Shown: positions 12,198 through 24,305, counted from the stretch's first letter. The stretch: 64,000 nucleotides of DNA from Chamaea fasciata (GCA_029207755.1 JARCOQ010000005.1:45781621-45845620), one strand, 5' to 3'. Notes: a model not told the origin generated them from the letters alone. Made by a program: numbers and translations.

Positions 12198-12854
12198 ATA
12201 CAGTTATTATTTGACAATAGAGAGACTGCAGTGCTGCAAGGGGGGAAAACTAATATATTTAAAATATGTGTGTGTGTATGTGTATGTGCGTCTGTGTGCG
12301 TGTGTATATATAACTATCCATCTTTTTTACCCTGCGAAGCTTACAGAGTTGAGACACCGAGTGTGGGAACTCAGGGACTACTATTCTGAGCGCAATTGAG
12401 AAAACTATGTTTCGTCCCATTGCATGTGCTTGTCTTTGATCTCAAATTGAAAATCTCTCAGCCTCTTCCTCCAATCCAAAAGCAAATAAATACTGAGAGA
12501 AAGAAACCTCTCTGCTCTCAGCACACAGGGCCTCCACAACTGAAAAATGACGGTGGCTGTAAGAGCTCTGATGAACCTGCTTGGACAAGAGACAGCAAAA
12601 AAATACCTGTCTTGGTGGAGGAGTTTAAGAACACTGCAGAGATCATCAGACAGTACAGAATATCTAGGCTCACACGGGCCACTCTCTTTATCTCAAAACA
12701 ATACCAGCCAAGCTCCTCCGTTCTTTCAACTGAAGAGCTGCGGGAGCAGGAGGACAGTAATTAATACAGCTTTAAATATGAATCTCCTTGTCTTCTTAAG
12801 AAAAAAAGAAAAAGAAAGACAAATACATTAATTCAAAGCAAAGCAAGATATCTG
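12198..12854 (+). other. Candidate terminal-untranslated or lncRNA exon block
   Basis: The left edge is a good acceptor (CTTTCTTTTCAG|ATA at 12197/12198) and the right edge a near-perfect vertebrate donor (ATCTG|GTAAGT at 12854/12855), 657 bp apart. Inside are a TG-rich microsatellite (12267-12312) ending in TATATATAAC, which could also be a TATA-like element for a promoter, and then a more balanced-composition segment (12390-12800). Two overlapping frames are open here (94 and 122 codons), but both close before the donor and no frame is open into it, so a protein-coding internal exon is unlikely. The protein texts match nothing I recognise. If transcribed, a 5' untranslated exon with upstream ORFs or a long non-coding RNA exon fits best. 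Confidence 0.22.
12267..12312 (+). repeat. Imperfect (TG)n/(TATG)n microsatellite
   Basis: Alternating TG steps interrupted by TATG, CG and CTG units, closing with TATATATA. It is simple-sequence DNA. The V- and C-rich frames crossing it are artefacts. Confidence 0.9.
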
Positions 12855-15846
12855 GTAAGTATTTTATGGCATTTGGCTGCTTGAGATGGTAGAGTTTTAG
12901 TCACAAGTATTTGCTATAAACAAGGTTTGAATGAGTGGGGGGCTTTTGTGAAGTTTTTTAGTTATATAAAATTTCAGGCTCATCTTTGCATCTTCAACTT
13001 TGATAGTTTTTGGATTTCTTTGTTTTACATTTGTGCTGTTATTAGTGTGCAAGCTTTCCAAGTTTGATGTTTCAAGATGCTCAAAAGAGCACTGTTGTTC
13101 CCAGGCTCTTGGAATACAAACATGTCCATGAGTAGTACATAGTTTTGCATATTATATATACATGCACAAAACCAGGCTTAAATATTTGTTTTAGTATGGC
13201 CATTTTTAAATATGCTGATAATGACCCAAGCCAGGCAAGTATTTTCTGAATGTTATAAGCTCTCAAAACAGTGTGAATCCTATAACTCTTATTGAATAAG
13301 TTTATATATGAAGATTTAATCTATGACAGCTGACAGCATAAAGTTATTTGGCTTTAAATATGAGAGGCCAGAAGAATTCTTGATTATATTTGGATTTCAT
13401 AGTACATTGGTGAATGCTACTATAGAGTGTGCTTGTGTTATTAACAGAAAGATTTCAGGTTAACAGTAGAAAAACAGAGACAGTACAATTCTGTCAGGCA
13501 CAGGCCAGTCTTTCAGTAATAAATATTACTCTAAGAAAATATATAGTTTGACTTATTGGCTTCATTGCAGCTTTTTATACATACAATGAAAACCAATTAT
13601 CTGTGGAGGAAATTTGACATTGTGGAATGGAATTAAATTGCTTTTTAAAGGCTTGCTTAAATAGCACTAGCTGGAGGGAAGTCCAATAACATTTTTAGCT
13701 CTGAATTGTAATGACTTTGCTACATTAATAAATCAGGTTGTGTTCTGGCTTTTATCAAAAGATTCCAAGAAAGAAAACTATCCACGGCAGGTTGAAGCCA
13801 CAGGGACAGTCCTGGCTTGCCTTTCTCCATCCAACTGCTTTACTTCAAAAAGTGTTCCTTCAAAAAGAGCAACTTCCAGGGATCAGTGCTTAAAACGGTA
13901 GGTCCAAATCCATCCAAGGTGATGGAAACAAGTGATAAATATTAATTTCTCCTAACAAGTGAATTGTCAAACTGGAACATCTATAATGTAGTGTGCCTTC
14001 TTAAATCACTGTTCTTAAGGAAGCAAGGGGAAAATCCCTATTAACGTTAAACACACTTGTGGTGGTGTTGATATTGTTTAGGGCGTTTGGGCTTATGTTT
14101 TGTGAGGTTTTTGTTTCTTTGGGGATTTTATATAAAAATATCTTGTTCTATTTATTTTATTTATCTCTTGTCTTGATATGGAACTGGGTACAAATTGACT
14201 TAAAAAGTAAACTTTTTAGAAAGAGATAGTTTAATTCACTCTGTATGTGTGAATATGCCCGGTTGCTGTAATGCATGTACTACCAGTTAGTGAGGCAAAT
14301 GTTTGGCCTCAGTTTTGACTGGAGGGAGACTTTACAAAGTATGTATTTGGGGCTCAGAATCTGAAACTTTACAAAAAGAAAAGGATTTAGTTGAACCAGA
14401 GATTTGGTCTGCTGATATTAGCTCTAAAGTAATCGGGGGAGAAAAAAAAAATATACTGTCACCTTCTACTCATTTTCTCTAACAGATCACATATCAAAAA
14501 TATAATCTGTAGGAAGAATGTGAACTGGTGAAATCTACCTCTGATGTTGGTTTTCTATGCTTTTATGTAGAATGTTTGTAATTATCTTGCTGCGTCTAAA
14601 TCCCTGACATTTGCTTTCACAAAGCATCTAGTGGAGAATGCAATACTCTAATTATGTTTCTGTGAAGGAATTGAGGGGAAACAAAGTTGCGCTCCTTAGA
14701 GGAGCATTTTAAAGAAAACCAATTTTGTTAATAATATACATACTAATTTTTGAGAAGGTTAAATATTCTTTATCAACTGCAATTCCAGGTTGTTTTACAC
14801 TGCAGTGTGCAAAGATAGTTAAATGTATGTTAATCATAAGCTCTTTCCTAAACTACATGCTTTGCTTGTATACATCCAAAGCAAAATAGATACTGGCTTC
14901 TGTCAAAATATTTTTATATCTTTATGGTTGCTATCTTACATTTTTCATTATTTTCTGAGATAAATTAAGTCTAGTTACCACATAATAAATAAACATAATT
15001 TGGTAAAAAAAGAAAAATCAATGCTTTCTTATATGTTGTTTTACAGTAGCTTTTGCATTAAGGAAATGAAGATCAAGAATAACAAGGAGTTAAATTTAAA
15101 TTGCACTTCATGAAAATCACCTCCTGTTATGTTCTTTTATATAGGGAACTACCCACAAACAATGTGAAGTCGTAAAACTGACTTTTGATGACGGAGGGAG
15201 CTCACTTTTTATAGATAGGTTTGTCCACAAAGTGAGGCTAAAGGTTAATTGAGGTTGCATATTTGAATACATTATGTACATTTCACCTCTTTAAGACAGT
15301 TACTGAAGCACTGTGCTTTTTTCATATTTGGTAAGAATAATTTCTAAATACAAAGATATTTACTATGGAATCATGAAAAAGGAATCTCCAAAGGAAAATG
15401 GATACTAGATACTGGTGTGTGCCTTTATTTGCCGAAGTGGGGCTGTGTGGGTTAGCTGAAAGAAATGAATCTGGCAATCTGTTCTCAAGCAAATTTCTCA
15501 GATGCAGAATTGTTATGCAAGACATACCTGGCTTTCTTTATGCTCTCTTTTTGGGAAATCAATTCAAACTGCTCAAAAATCCAATGGCACATGAGATTAG
15601 TTACCCAATGTTGTGTCTATAATATTTGCTTTTAGTAGATGACTTAAACAACTAAAAAGAGAAAAAAAAAAAAGGAAAAAAACTTGGTTTTCCTCCCCCT
15701 TAAGTGGCCCCTTTTTCCCTTCCACTTAGTGCTTGTGTGGTTCTTGCCATTTAAAATTTAAAAAAAAAAAAATCGAGAGAGTGAGAGAAAAAAATATTAG
15801 GGCCAATCAGTGTAAACAAACATCATCCCTTACATAAATCCTATAC
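12855..15846. other. Gene-free stretch
   Basis: No gene or confidently named repeat is seen. Short T- and A-rich runs occur (for example 14440-14450 and 15660-15675). Open frames are under 75 codons and unrecognised. Confidence 0.6.
15663..15674. repeat. Poly-A run
   Basis: A 12-base A run in an A/G-rich patch, with another run of A near 15760-15772. No retrotransposon body precedes it that I can recognise. Confidence 0.75.
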
Positions 15847-15849
15847 TTT

Positions 15850-16615
15850 ATAGCAAGACATCTGTTACTGGTGACTTGTGGCAGATTTGACCGGGAAGAG
15901 TGGGCACTGTCCCTGTCAAAGGTGACCTCCAGAGACTATGAAAGTCTTTGGGCAGAATACTTCTCTCCAAAATTGAAGAAAGATGTTTTCCTTGTGAATA
16001 CAGCCTGAGGATTGCTCCAGTAAAAACAGGGAGGGTTTCTGAGGAGGAGGAGGAGGAACTCACACCGTCATAGCAAGCACCAACTTCTCTGTCTTCCCAC
16101 AAAGTGCACAGCTCCAGCATGAGTTTCCTCCAGAAATTTTTCATTCTCATCCTTCTGTAAAGGGGTATTTACTAGTGCTTTTGAATATTCTGTGTACTCA
16201 TGGAGACACTGAGCCAGCAGCAGATGAGCACGTACCAGGATACAGGATAACACAACTCTGGAAGACATGTGACATCACATCCTGGACTCAGGGTGAAATA
16301 CTCCAGGGTAATTACAGTTAGCAAGGCCTTGCCAGACAGAGGCTGAAATCAAATGTGACCATGCGCAGTAGCCTGTCACATGGTCCTTAGCAGGGCTTCA
16401 AAACAGGCTTCCCATGGCATGGTACTGGTGGTCTATGTTTGGCAGCAGAGTGCACAGCTGGGCAGGGTAGGTGTTTCCAGACAGTAACATGTACTCCGCA
16501 GGCTTTTGTAGTTGAAGTTCCATGGCCATGTTCTCACCAGTTTTTCTATGCTGTGTGCCAGCAGCAGAGGATCTTCTGGCATATATTTCTCCAGAAATTT
16601 TAAATTCCATTTAGT
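15850..16615 (-). pseudogene. Broken coding-like segment, parent unknown
   Basis: This segment is less AT-rich than its surroundings and carries three successive minus-strand frames of 66-100 codons in different phases. Reading 16615 to 15850 gives, in different phases, protein-like patches such as KFLEKYMPEDPLLLAHSIEKL, NMAMELQLQKPAEYMLLSG, RAHLLLAQCLHEYTEYSKAL and RMKNFWRKLMLELCTLWEDR. They have the amphipathic, L/A/E/K-rich look of helical repeat proteins, but stops and phase changes lie between them (for example stops shortly after 16398 and around 16270-16310). No flanking splice pattern or poly-A was found. A decayed retrocopy or relic exon cluster is one reading. Simple chance in a G+C-richer patch, or an unrecognised retroelement, are the alternatives. 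I do not recognise a parent gene. Confidence 0.2.
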
Positions 16616-18019
16616 GGCAGGAGTTTGTTACTGGTTTGCTCAAATAGAAGGGAAACTGATGCACAATGCTTCAGAATTCATAATAAATTAATCTTTTCTC
16701 TAAGAACACTATTAAATTGCAGACACATTTATAACTGAAAGCTATTTTCCATCATAGCGCCAAGCATTTACATAAACTGATGATAAAAAGTACAGTGCAA
16801 AGAAAAAAATCTATCATTAAGGACTGATATTCCAATTGATATGAAACAGAAACTCTGGAATTAAACAGCAACAAGGTTTTTGAATGCAAAGTCCTGGTTC
16901 TTTAAAATGCATTGAGTAGGCTAGAGGTATTCTGCCACACAGGACATGTTACACTGAATAACACTGATTTGCTTTCCTGTTTGTTTGTTTCCTTGCTGCA
17001 CTGCAAGAATTTTGAATGGCTCTGAATGCCTGGCATTTTGGTAGGAATGCAATTAAATTCTGAAATATGCAGAAAAAGTTGCTTTGAGACACTCCAAAGT
17101 GACCATTGGCAACTTTCAAATTAAATCACGTGCAGTTTTTTTAGCATGTCATTTGGAAGTTGCTGATAAAATGATTGTTTATTTGTAATGGGTAGGAAGG
17201 CTTCTCTGAGTTGATAGCGTCTGTCAGGGTAAAATACTGCTTTTGACATCGTGTCTCTAATGTGCACTTGTCTTAGCAGTCTCAATTTTAATTGTTTTTA
17301 AACATTATATAAATCTGATTTTATTGGCATGTGAAAATGTTGCTGGTAATCTTCAACCTTTATGCCTCAAACTTTTTTTAAAGCAACCCAAGCAACCCAC
17401 CCTAAGGCAAGTATACCCATGCATATACACATCCTACTACACTCTGACTGAAATGAACTGACTTACACAGATGGGAAAAAAGTGTTTTAGAGCTGAAGTC
17501 TGCATGTGGCTTGAACTTATACAATACTTATACAGAATGAAGAATCATTAGCTTTTCATATAAAAATGCATTACTTCCTAAAGTCAAGCATGGAGTGTAA
17601 ATGTCAGGATATTTCCTCAAACAGCTTCATTGACCATGTCTTTGCAAATAAATGATTGATCTCCATGTCATATAAAATTAAAAAAAAAAACCAACAAAAA
17701 AACCAAACAAACAAAACAGAACGTCTTGTGCAAATAAAATCTTCTTATAGAAATATATAACTGCTATGAGACTGAAATTATTATCTCTGCTTCTTATGCC
17801 AGCTAATAACTCTCTACTTGCTCTAGCACATTTTGCTGCTGGAGATGCTAACTTCATTTTCAGTCAATGCTTAAAACTTATGTCTGTCAGGAAAACCGCT
17901 GAAGCTTTTGCACTAAAAAAGCTTTGTTTTTCTCTGTTTCTTAATACTTAGATTATTTGAGCAAGGATGCATGTTATCTATTCCAACTGTTTTATTTCCC
18001 TATGAATTATGAAAATTCA
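16616..18019. other. Gene-free stretch
   Basis: I see nothing that I can name. An A/C-rich tract (about 17678-17722) is low-complexity. A 61-codon plus-strand frame at 17766-17951 with a hydrophobic start (MRLKLLSLLLMPANNSLLAL) looks like a signal peptide but has no further motif and probably arose by chance. Confidence 0.55.
17678..17722. repeat. A-rich/(AAAC)-like tract
   Basis: An 11-base A run followed by CCAAC, a second A run and AAACAAAC-type units. Low-complexity DNA without a recognisable retroelement upstream. Confidence 0.8.
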
Positions 18020-18039
18020 GAGGGAGGCAGAGCAGGGCT

Positions 18040-18115
18040 TATTTCGCCTATTTCGAAACAGGGTTTGAATCCTGTTTTACTGCTGAAGACTTTTATTGCT
18101 GTGTTGTCCAGCACC
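18040..18115 (+). mobile_element. Possible MIR/tRNA-SINE relic with B-box-like word
   Basis: GGTTTGAATCC at about 18062-18072 differs by one base from the RNA polymerase III B-box form GGTTCGAATCC. It sits in a short stem (AACAGG paired with CCTGTT). What follows, with ACTGCT and then TTATTGCTGTGTTGTCC, resembles the MIR core wording that ends in CTAGCTGTGTGACC. Together this suggests a decayed MIR or other tRNA-derived SINE. No A box or acceptor stem of a real tRNA can be drawn, so it is not a tRNA gene. Confidence 0.33.
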
Positions 18116-18222
18116 AGACTAGGTGAGATTTCTAATGAAAGTCAGTACTCCTAAATTTGCATAGGATTGCTGCCTAATGTATGTGAAATATTTTTCTGAA
18201 CAAAGCCAGAACAATTTACTGA

Positions 18223-18230
<8 letters not shown>

Positions 18231-18260
<30 letters not shown>
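18231..18260. repeat. Poly-T run, 30 bases
   Basis: An uninterrupted run of 30 T. Followed by AACCTTCCCTGTCCCTCTCTCTCCAG, it forms an extended pyrimidine tract leading into the candidate acceptor at 18286. It could also be the reverse-strand poly-A tail of an unrecognised retro-insertion. Confidence 0.92.
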
Positions 18261-18264
<4 letters not shown>

Positions 18265-18286
18265 TTCCCTGTCCCTCTCTCTCCAG

Positions 18287-18834
18287 GGCAAAAGAGCTTT
18301 GTAAAAAGTGAACGGCTAGTAAATAAAGAGTTAAACCGAAGGCAGGCTCAGTGGTTTGTTGAGATCTGTCAGAGTCTGAGTGGCTGGCTACATATCTGTC
18401 TCAGGAACAATAGCTACCTGTATTCTGCACGGGTTGCTGGGCAGGCACTAGCAGTCTGTAGAAGGTCTGCCTCTGTTAGAGGCTTTTTAGTGGGAATCCC
18501 TAATGACAGACAGCCCTAGTTCTCATTGGGAGGGGGGAGAGAAATCTTGTCTACTCTGTTGATGAGGGACAGAGCTTTGATCATTTTCATTCAGCCTTGA
18601 CTTGGCCTGAGGTTTAGGTTCCCAGTCCTGAAGTCAGCAGGCTCTCTTTTCTCACACACACACACACCCGCACACCCACACACACCCCTTTGCTGGTCTG
18701 TGCAGGCAGATTAGTGTCACGGCTGTAACTGAGGCACAGAGCAATAAACATAGCAGAACCAATCTCCATGGTGGCAAGAGGGGGCACTGGAGGTGACAGC
18801 AATGAAGAAGGATCTTTCTTCTGACAAGTTTTAG
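18287..18834 (+). other. Candidate untranslated exon with strong splice edges
   Basis: The left edge follows a very long pyrimidine tract and CTCTCTCCAG|GG; the right edge is TTTTAG|GTAAGA, a good donor. The 548-bp interior is less AT-rich than its flanks and contains a (CA)n tract at 18653-18688. Near its 3' end are two short frames with start codons: one in a good initiation context (CTCCATGG at about 18768) encoding MVARGGTGGDSNEEGSFF then stop, and one starting at 18802 encoding MKKDLSSDKF then stop just before the donor. No frame is open through the donor from an ATG, so a 5' untranslated or lncRNA exon is the only sensible transcript reading. Conservation and RNA evidence are not available to me. 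Confidence 0.2.
18653..18688 (+). repeat. (CA)n microsatellite
   Basis: CA repeats interrupted by CCG and CCC. The V/C/G-rich frames on the minus strand here are artefacts of the repeat. Confidence 0.92.
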
Positions 18835-20292
18835 GTAAGAGAGACTATTTTTACCCTCTGCCAAATATGTTATAGCCTTCTAAATAAGTTAGAAATTGGT
18901 AGATTGCAAACATGCCTTGTTATAGAAATGTCTTAGTTTACTGCCGTATCCAGGCTGTTACTAGCGTTTAATCTGTAATTGACATGCTTTGTGCTATGAG
19001 AATGTTTGTAGAGCGCAGACGGGCTTTCTTTTTTGTGGAAATGGTGGCTACTTTAGTTACGATATTGAAAATATAAGATCTCTAATATTTGCATTTTTAA
19101 AATTTATTTTAGATGTGTTAAGATTATGCTTAGCTATCATAAATATCCATATCTGATAAAATGCTGTGTAGCTGATAGCACACATGCAATAATAAAACAG
19201 TGCTCCCTCAACCCTAATTTGTAATTATTTTCACACCCTTAACTGCACTAGGGTCAGAGAGTTTTAAAAATTAATGAGATTCCCTGCTGAGTTCAGATAG
19301 TATAATCTACATGAGTTGTTGGTGCAGAGGGCTGAAATTATTCCTGCATGTTTTTAATTAGGTGTAGAATTTTTGTTTCGATATATTTCTCTTGAACACT
19401 CCTTTAAACATCAATTTGTGCAACCTGCAGTAGGAAAGGAATGACAATAATGACAAACTGAGTGTGGGAAATACAGGGCATACAGTGGCAATACAACACA
19501 AACATTTGCTGGATCGGTTTGTTGATTTCATGTGTTAGATCTGTGCTAGATTCCTGCAGCTGTGATCAGCTTCACCTATTTACGAATAACTCCTGCTCTA
19601 GGGAGAGGAAAACGAGCAATACTTAGTGCTTTGTGTGAGATTGGAGTAATAGGTTACTGATGTGTTTGGAACATTAGAAAGAATTGTTCAAGTACTTGAA
19701 AAGATATACAGAAGAGAAGAGGAACAGTGTGAAAAGAGGCAGGAAAAATTAAATAATGTACTATTCTTTTTCCTGGAAACACTAGACAGATAGTATCATC
19801 AGTGCACCTGGAAAGTGGAATTTGCTGAATATTCTCAAATGGAACGACTCAAAGGAAAGGGGGAGGGATGTGTTTACTATAAAATTTTCACATTGAAATC
19901 GTCAAAGTTTCATACTGCAAGATTTAAAGTGTTGTTTATTATTTCTGATAATCTACTGTGCATTAGGTTGAAATGGCAAGTATTTTAAAGCTGAGTATAG
20001 TGTAATCAGTGCTAAAGACTTGTCTTCCATTTGCAAGACCCACTCTGAGCTTCCTGTGATATATTGTTATGTAAATACAGTGCAGCAAGGGAAAGCAGCA
20101 CTATGGAGATTCAATTTACTTTGAAAGTTGTTCATTATGGAAGGGATGAATGTTATTTATTGGATGTGAATCAAAGGCTAGAAATGACTTTTTCACTGTG
20201 AAGTCTATTGTGATGGGTGCAGCGTGATCTAATCTTTTTAATTTTGGCTTTCACACCAGTGGAGATGAAAAGAGATCTGAGCTCATTTATTG

Positions 20293-20345
20293 GTTGCTAG
20301 GTCTTGCTGAAGGCCTAAGTACCATTCTTGGTTGCTATGGCCAAT
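20293..20345 (+). promoter_or_regulatory. Pair of RFX X-box-like words
   Basis: GTTGCTAGG at 20293-20301 and GTTGCTATGGCCAAT at 20331-20345 both resemble the RFX-family X-box (GTTGCTATGGCAAC type). The second matches 12 of the first 12 positions and then diverges in the 3' half-site. They lie 38 bp apart on the same strand. Motif matches alone are weak evidence; I give them only because the pair is close and the second is long. Confidence 0.2.
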
Positions 20346-23300
20346 CTGACCTCAATCTATGCAGTTTTAGGGACTTAAGCAATCCCTTTTTTATTTAGGA
20401 GCATGTACCTTGATTTATGTCCAAAATTGTGCCTGAATGTCTTTGTCTACAAGTGATAAATGGTGGTGTACAATTCATCAGTTCTTACAAGTAAACACTG
20501 CTGTCCCACTAAAAATATGTTTTGTTCTGAGTTAATGGTATGGAACAAGCCAGTCTCCACAAATAGCTATCTTTTATTGTAGAGAGCCACTGAAAGTTGG
20601 AGCAAAGTGAAGGAAATTGGCATTCATCTTCTCTGCCATTAGCATTTCATTTGTGCTCTCTGGTGATGAGACTGTGTGTCCATGGACAATGAAAGGCTAG
20701 CATTGTGTTTCCCTGCCTGAATATGTATTTGATCTTTTATGAATTTATTTATTCTGAACAGATATTAAAAAGTCACGAATATGATGTCTTATGCTGTTTG
20801 CCTGCCACTTTTGTATTACTAACTGCAAAAGTAATTGCATTCAAATAAACTGTGTCCTAGCTGCAGGAAATTCCTGGTTTCCTAGGCAAGTTCCTTGTTA
20901 TTGAGTAATATCAGATATATGAAACTTCCAGACATGTACTACTTGTGCGGTTCTTAGTGGTGCTTAGTCTTTCATCTGTATTAGAACATCTTTCAGTAGG
21001 AGCTGCTCTAAGAGGTAAATGAGAATATAAAGTGGTTTTTGTGATATGAGTAGTAAATTTTTTTCCACTGAAATTACTTGTAGCCATTCAAGTTTTACAT
21101 ACACTGAGCAAATGTGATGCGGAACACACAGTAGCAGAAGCAAAATATTTTGGTGGGGTTTTTTGGTCATTATTACTATTATTGTTATTGTTATTTAGTT
21201 TTTTGTTGTTTTTTTTTTTTTTCTAGAAATAGTAGTAATAAATATATAAAACTATACAAAGCTGGATGTAAAAATGGCTCCTGCAAAATTTGCTACGGTA
21301 GGTTTACTAGACCGTAGAGGGAAAAGTCAGATCAATTGTTATCTTAGTACTTGACGGTATTATAAATATATTGCTTAAAAACACCAAACTATTTCTTTAT
21401 AAAAAATGTAAAGAATACCTGGATACAATAGAGTTCAGTATAGCTTTGAAAGAAAATCATTCTTCAGTTGTATGCCTTCTAAAATTAGTGTATGAGAAGA
21501 AAAAGTAGTATTTCCTGAAGCCTGATTTCTTTTCATAGCTTATTTTTAATATTAGGCTACGGTGAGGGTTACTATTTTAATTGAGCAGTTTTTAGTTCCC
21601 CTGAGGTGGATTTTTAACATTTGAATCTACACTGGTAACAGATTTTCCCCGTATACTCAGTAGATGATAGTTGTTGAAATCAATTCTCAGAGAAGGAATT
21701 TACAAAGGCTTCTGGAACTACTGAGCTGCTTTGCAGCATCAGATTGATAGCAGAATTTGCAGAGGCAGTTCCTTGGGGTTAGTTCACAATAGTGCTGCTG
21801 CTTCAGGGCTTTTAAGCATTATTAGCAGCTATTGCTAAAAATGGTCTGGGATGTTAGTTACAGAACTAACCTGGATTTTCTTTCTATAAAGGTGCTTTGT
21901 AATAGTCCAGTGTTCACCTACTGACTGCTTTATACAATAAGAAACTCTTGGAATTAGATTTAAGAGATTTAATATAAGCACAACCAAACAAAAAGATTAT
22001 TTTTTAAAAGATAAATGTCTTAGAAAAAAATTTAAAAATACTAATCAAGAGTACATTGTTGTTACTATAATGTGTTTCAGTGTTTATTATTTGTTTCTGC
22101 AAATGTAAGGAAAGAATAGCTAGTTTGCTAATCTTGTGAAATTTTTTCATTTAATAGGACAGTGACTAAAGAAGCTTTATTGAAGGATTTGTATCTTTTG
22201 TCTTTTGCACACTTGTATTTAAGTTAACAGGTTTCTGCATGGTTTTGGAATAAAGGTTTGTAGGATCAGGACACACAGTATATCCTTATTCTTGTTACGA
22301 TTTGGTCATCTAAAATGCAAGTATATAATGAAATATTCTCTTCAAAGCTACAGAATTCTGCTTAAAAGAAGAGAATGCAGACATTCTTACTTTGTATTTC
22401 AACAGAGAATAATAAAAGAGTATGGATTATCTGGCAAAAATGTCACTACCCCCTTGGTGGAGTACCTAGGTGGGAGGAAAAAATCCTTTTTTTTGGGAGT
22501 TCCTTCAGTTTATGAAACAAGTTTCCTTTACTGATAGTGCAGTTTTGATTTTTGTAGCAGACTTTCCATTTTTGAAAAACTATAAATAAGATCCATCAAA
22601 TTTAAATTTGTTGCAAGAAAACAGGAAAATTTATAAGCTTAGTTTAATCAGTAATCATATGTGAATGAAGTCATCATTTCTTTTCAATAGCTGCCTTTTC
22701 CGCTGATTTATATTCCAAGTTTTGAAAAAAAGGTGAAACAGTGGAAAACCCCTATATTTTTTATCTATTAAATGCATGATTTTGCATGTAATCTTGCCAG
22801 TAACATGTACATATTTTGGATATATTCACTATGAATTCTGTAAACTAGTAGTCTGCTTTGTAAGAAAAATAAAGGAATATGTATTATGTGTAAATAAGTA
22901 CGCAATCATAAATCTTGCTGGTTTCTTTTTCTCTCCCTCATGTTTTCTTTGAGAATTACACATGTTCTCTCACATGTACCCAGGATGAAGAAGCTGTGAC
23001 ATGTAAAACCATTTCCTATGATTTTTTTAAATTTTGGATGGAGCCAAAACTGTGCAAGAATAAAATTCTGAAAGGTACACTTAATTTTGACTAAGGTTTT
23101 TTCTACACCTACTAGGCTGCAGAAGGTTATACACTAGTAAAATAACACAGAGGAATTATAAACTGAATGTGATGTGGGTTTTTTCCCTTTCCTTTGGCAC
23201 AGTTCACACACTGGGTACACCTAACGAGGCATCCAGATAAGGCCTGTCTTACCCAGCCTGCTCTTGCCCCTGGCCATAAATATTGAGCAAAGTATTCAGT

Positions 23301-23455
23301 TTACTGTTGAAAGTCCTTGATTCCTCTTCCCTTCAATTGGGACAACAGAGTCACCCATCTGAGGCTGGGGGCAATCATCTTGCTCTCACACAAGCAAATA
23401 TCACATATTTGTTTCTATCACAGTCAGTGTTTGTTGTCACACATGCATTTGTATT

Positions 23456-23600
23456 TATCTAATTGATCAAAGGCTGCTAATGTATTCTGATTCTTAATTT
23501 CCTGGTGTAATTTGCAATAGCTCAGAGTCTGACTCCACAGTTCTTGCCTCTTCTCTTTTGAGATATCTTATTGATTAAAGTTTTGTGGAGAATTGAAGTA
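23456..23600. promoter_or_regulatory. Weak enhancer-like segment with TCF/LEF word
   Basis: ATCAAAGG at 23466-23473 matches the core TCF/LEF motif and is embedded in a CTAATTGATCAAAGG context that also holds homeodomain-type TAATTG. Further TTGATTAAAG occurs near 23571. Such dense AT-rich wording is common in vertebrate developmental enhancers, but also common by chance in DNA of this composition. Confidence 0.12.
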
Positions 23601-24305
23601 GTGTCTGGGTGGCTCATGTTGTTGTTTTGCCTACAGAGGAGGACTTTTAAATTTGATGATAGCCAGCACAAACCCCTTTAACATATGATGGTTTATCCAG
23701 GTTGTGCCATCCCTCCTCTCCTTCTCATCGTGGCTATTATCTGTATATCACTCTGCATATCAAAGATGCTTGAGAACAGAGTAATTTGGATTAAATAATC
23801 CAGTATTCAGTAAGTCTTCCTGTGCCTTTAATGAGATAGGGGTCTTATCAAAACCAGAAAAAATATGGTTGTGGGATTAAACATGTTAGAATGAGGTCCA
23901 GTTCTGATTTCATCATCGATCTTAATTTTAGTTCCTCTCTTATTGTTTATTTGATAATTCTGTACCCTCCATCATAATCTTTAATACTGATTTCTGTGTG
24001 ATTGTAGAGAGAGACAGAGTGTCTGTGGTTAAATTAAAGTTTGTGAAAATTGTGGCTTTGAATAGCATCCATTTTGTTAAAATGAACTGGCAACCAAAAT
24101 ATACCCTCAAGACTGTCTGAATATTATTTCTCACATGGTTTTGTTTGCTGTAAATCAATAGATTCTACCAGAGCCTGGCTGAGGGAGCGCATTTTGCTTT
24201 GTCTCTCTCTCTATTTCATCATCTTCAGTCATCTTGATGATATTATTGACCAATTATATAAAAAAATTTCAGGTCTCAAGTACAAGGTGACATGTCATTC
24301 TCTCT

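Larger units (their letters stand above)
18835..24300. other. Gene-free stretch with enhancer-like wording
   Basis: No gene is seen over about 5.5 kb. Frames are short, at most about 80 codons, and unrecognised. A (TTATTA/TTATTG)-type short tract followed by poly-T lies at about 21165-21223. Two RFX-like words and a TCF/LEF-like word are listed separately as weak regulatory candidates. Confidence 0.6.

Noticed and set aside
17766..17951. Signal-peptide-like small secreted protein
   Set aside because: Only the hydrophobic start is suggestive; no cysteine pattern, cleavage logic or flanking gene structure supports it.
18062..18072. tRNA gene
   Set aside because: Only a B-box-like word is present. 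No acceptor stem, A box or anticodon arm can be drawn around it.
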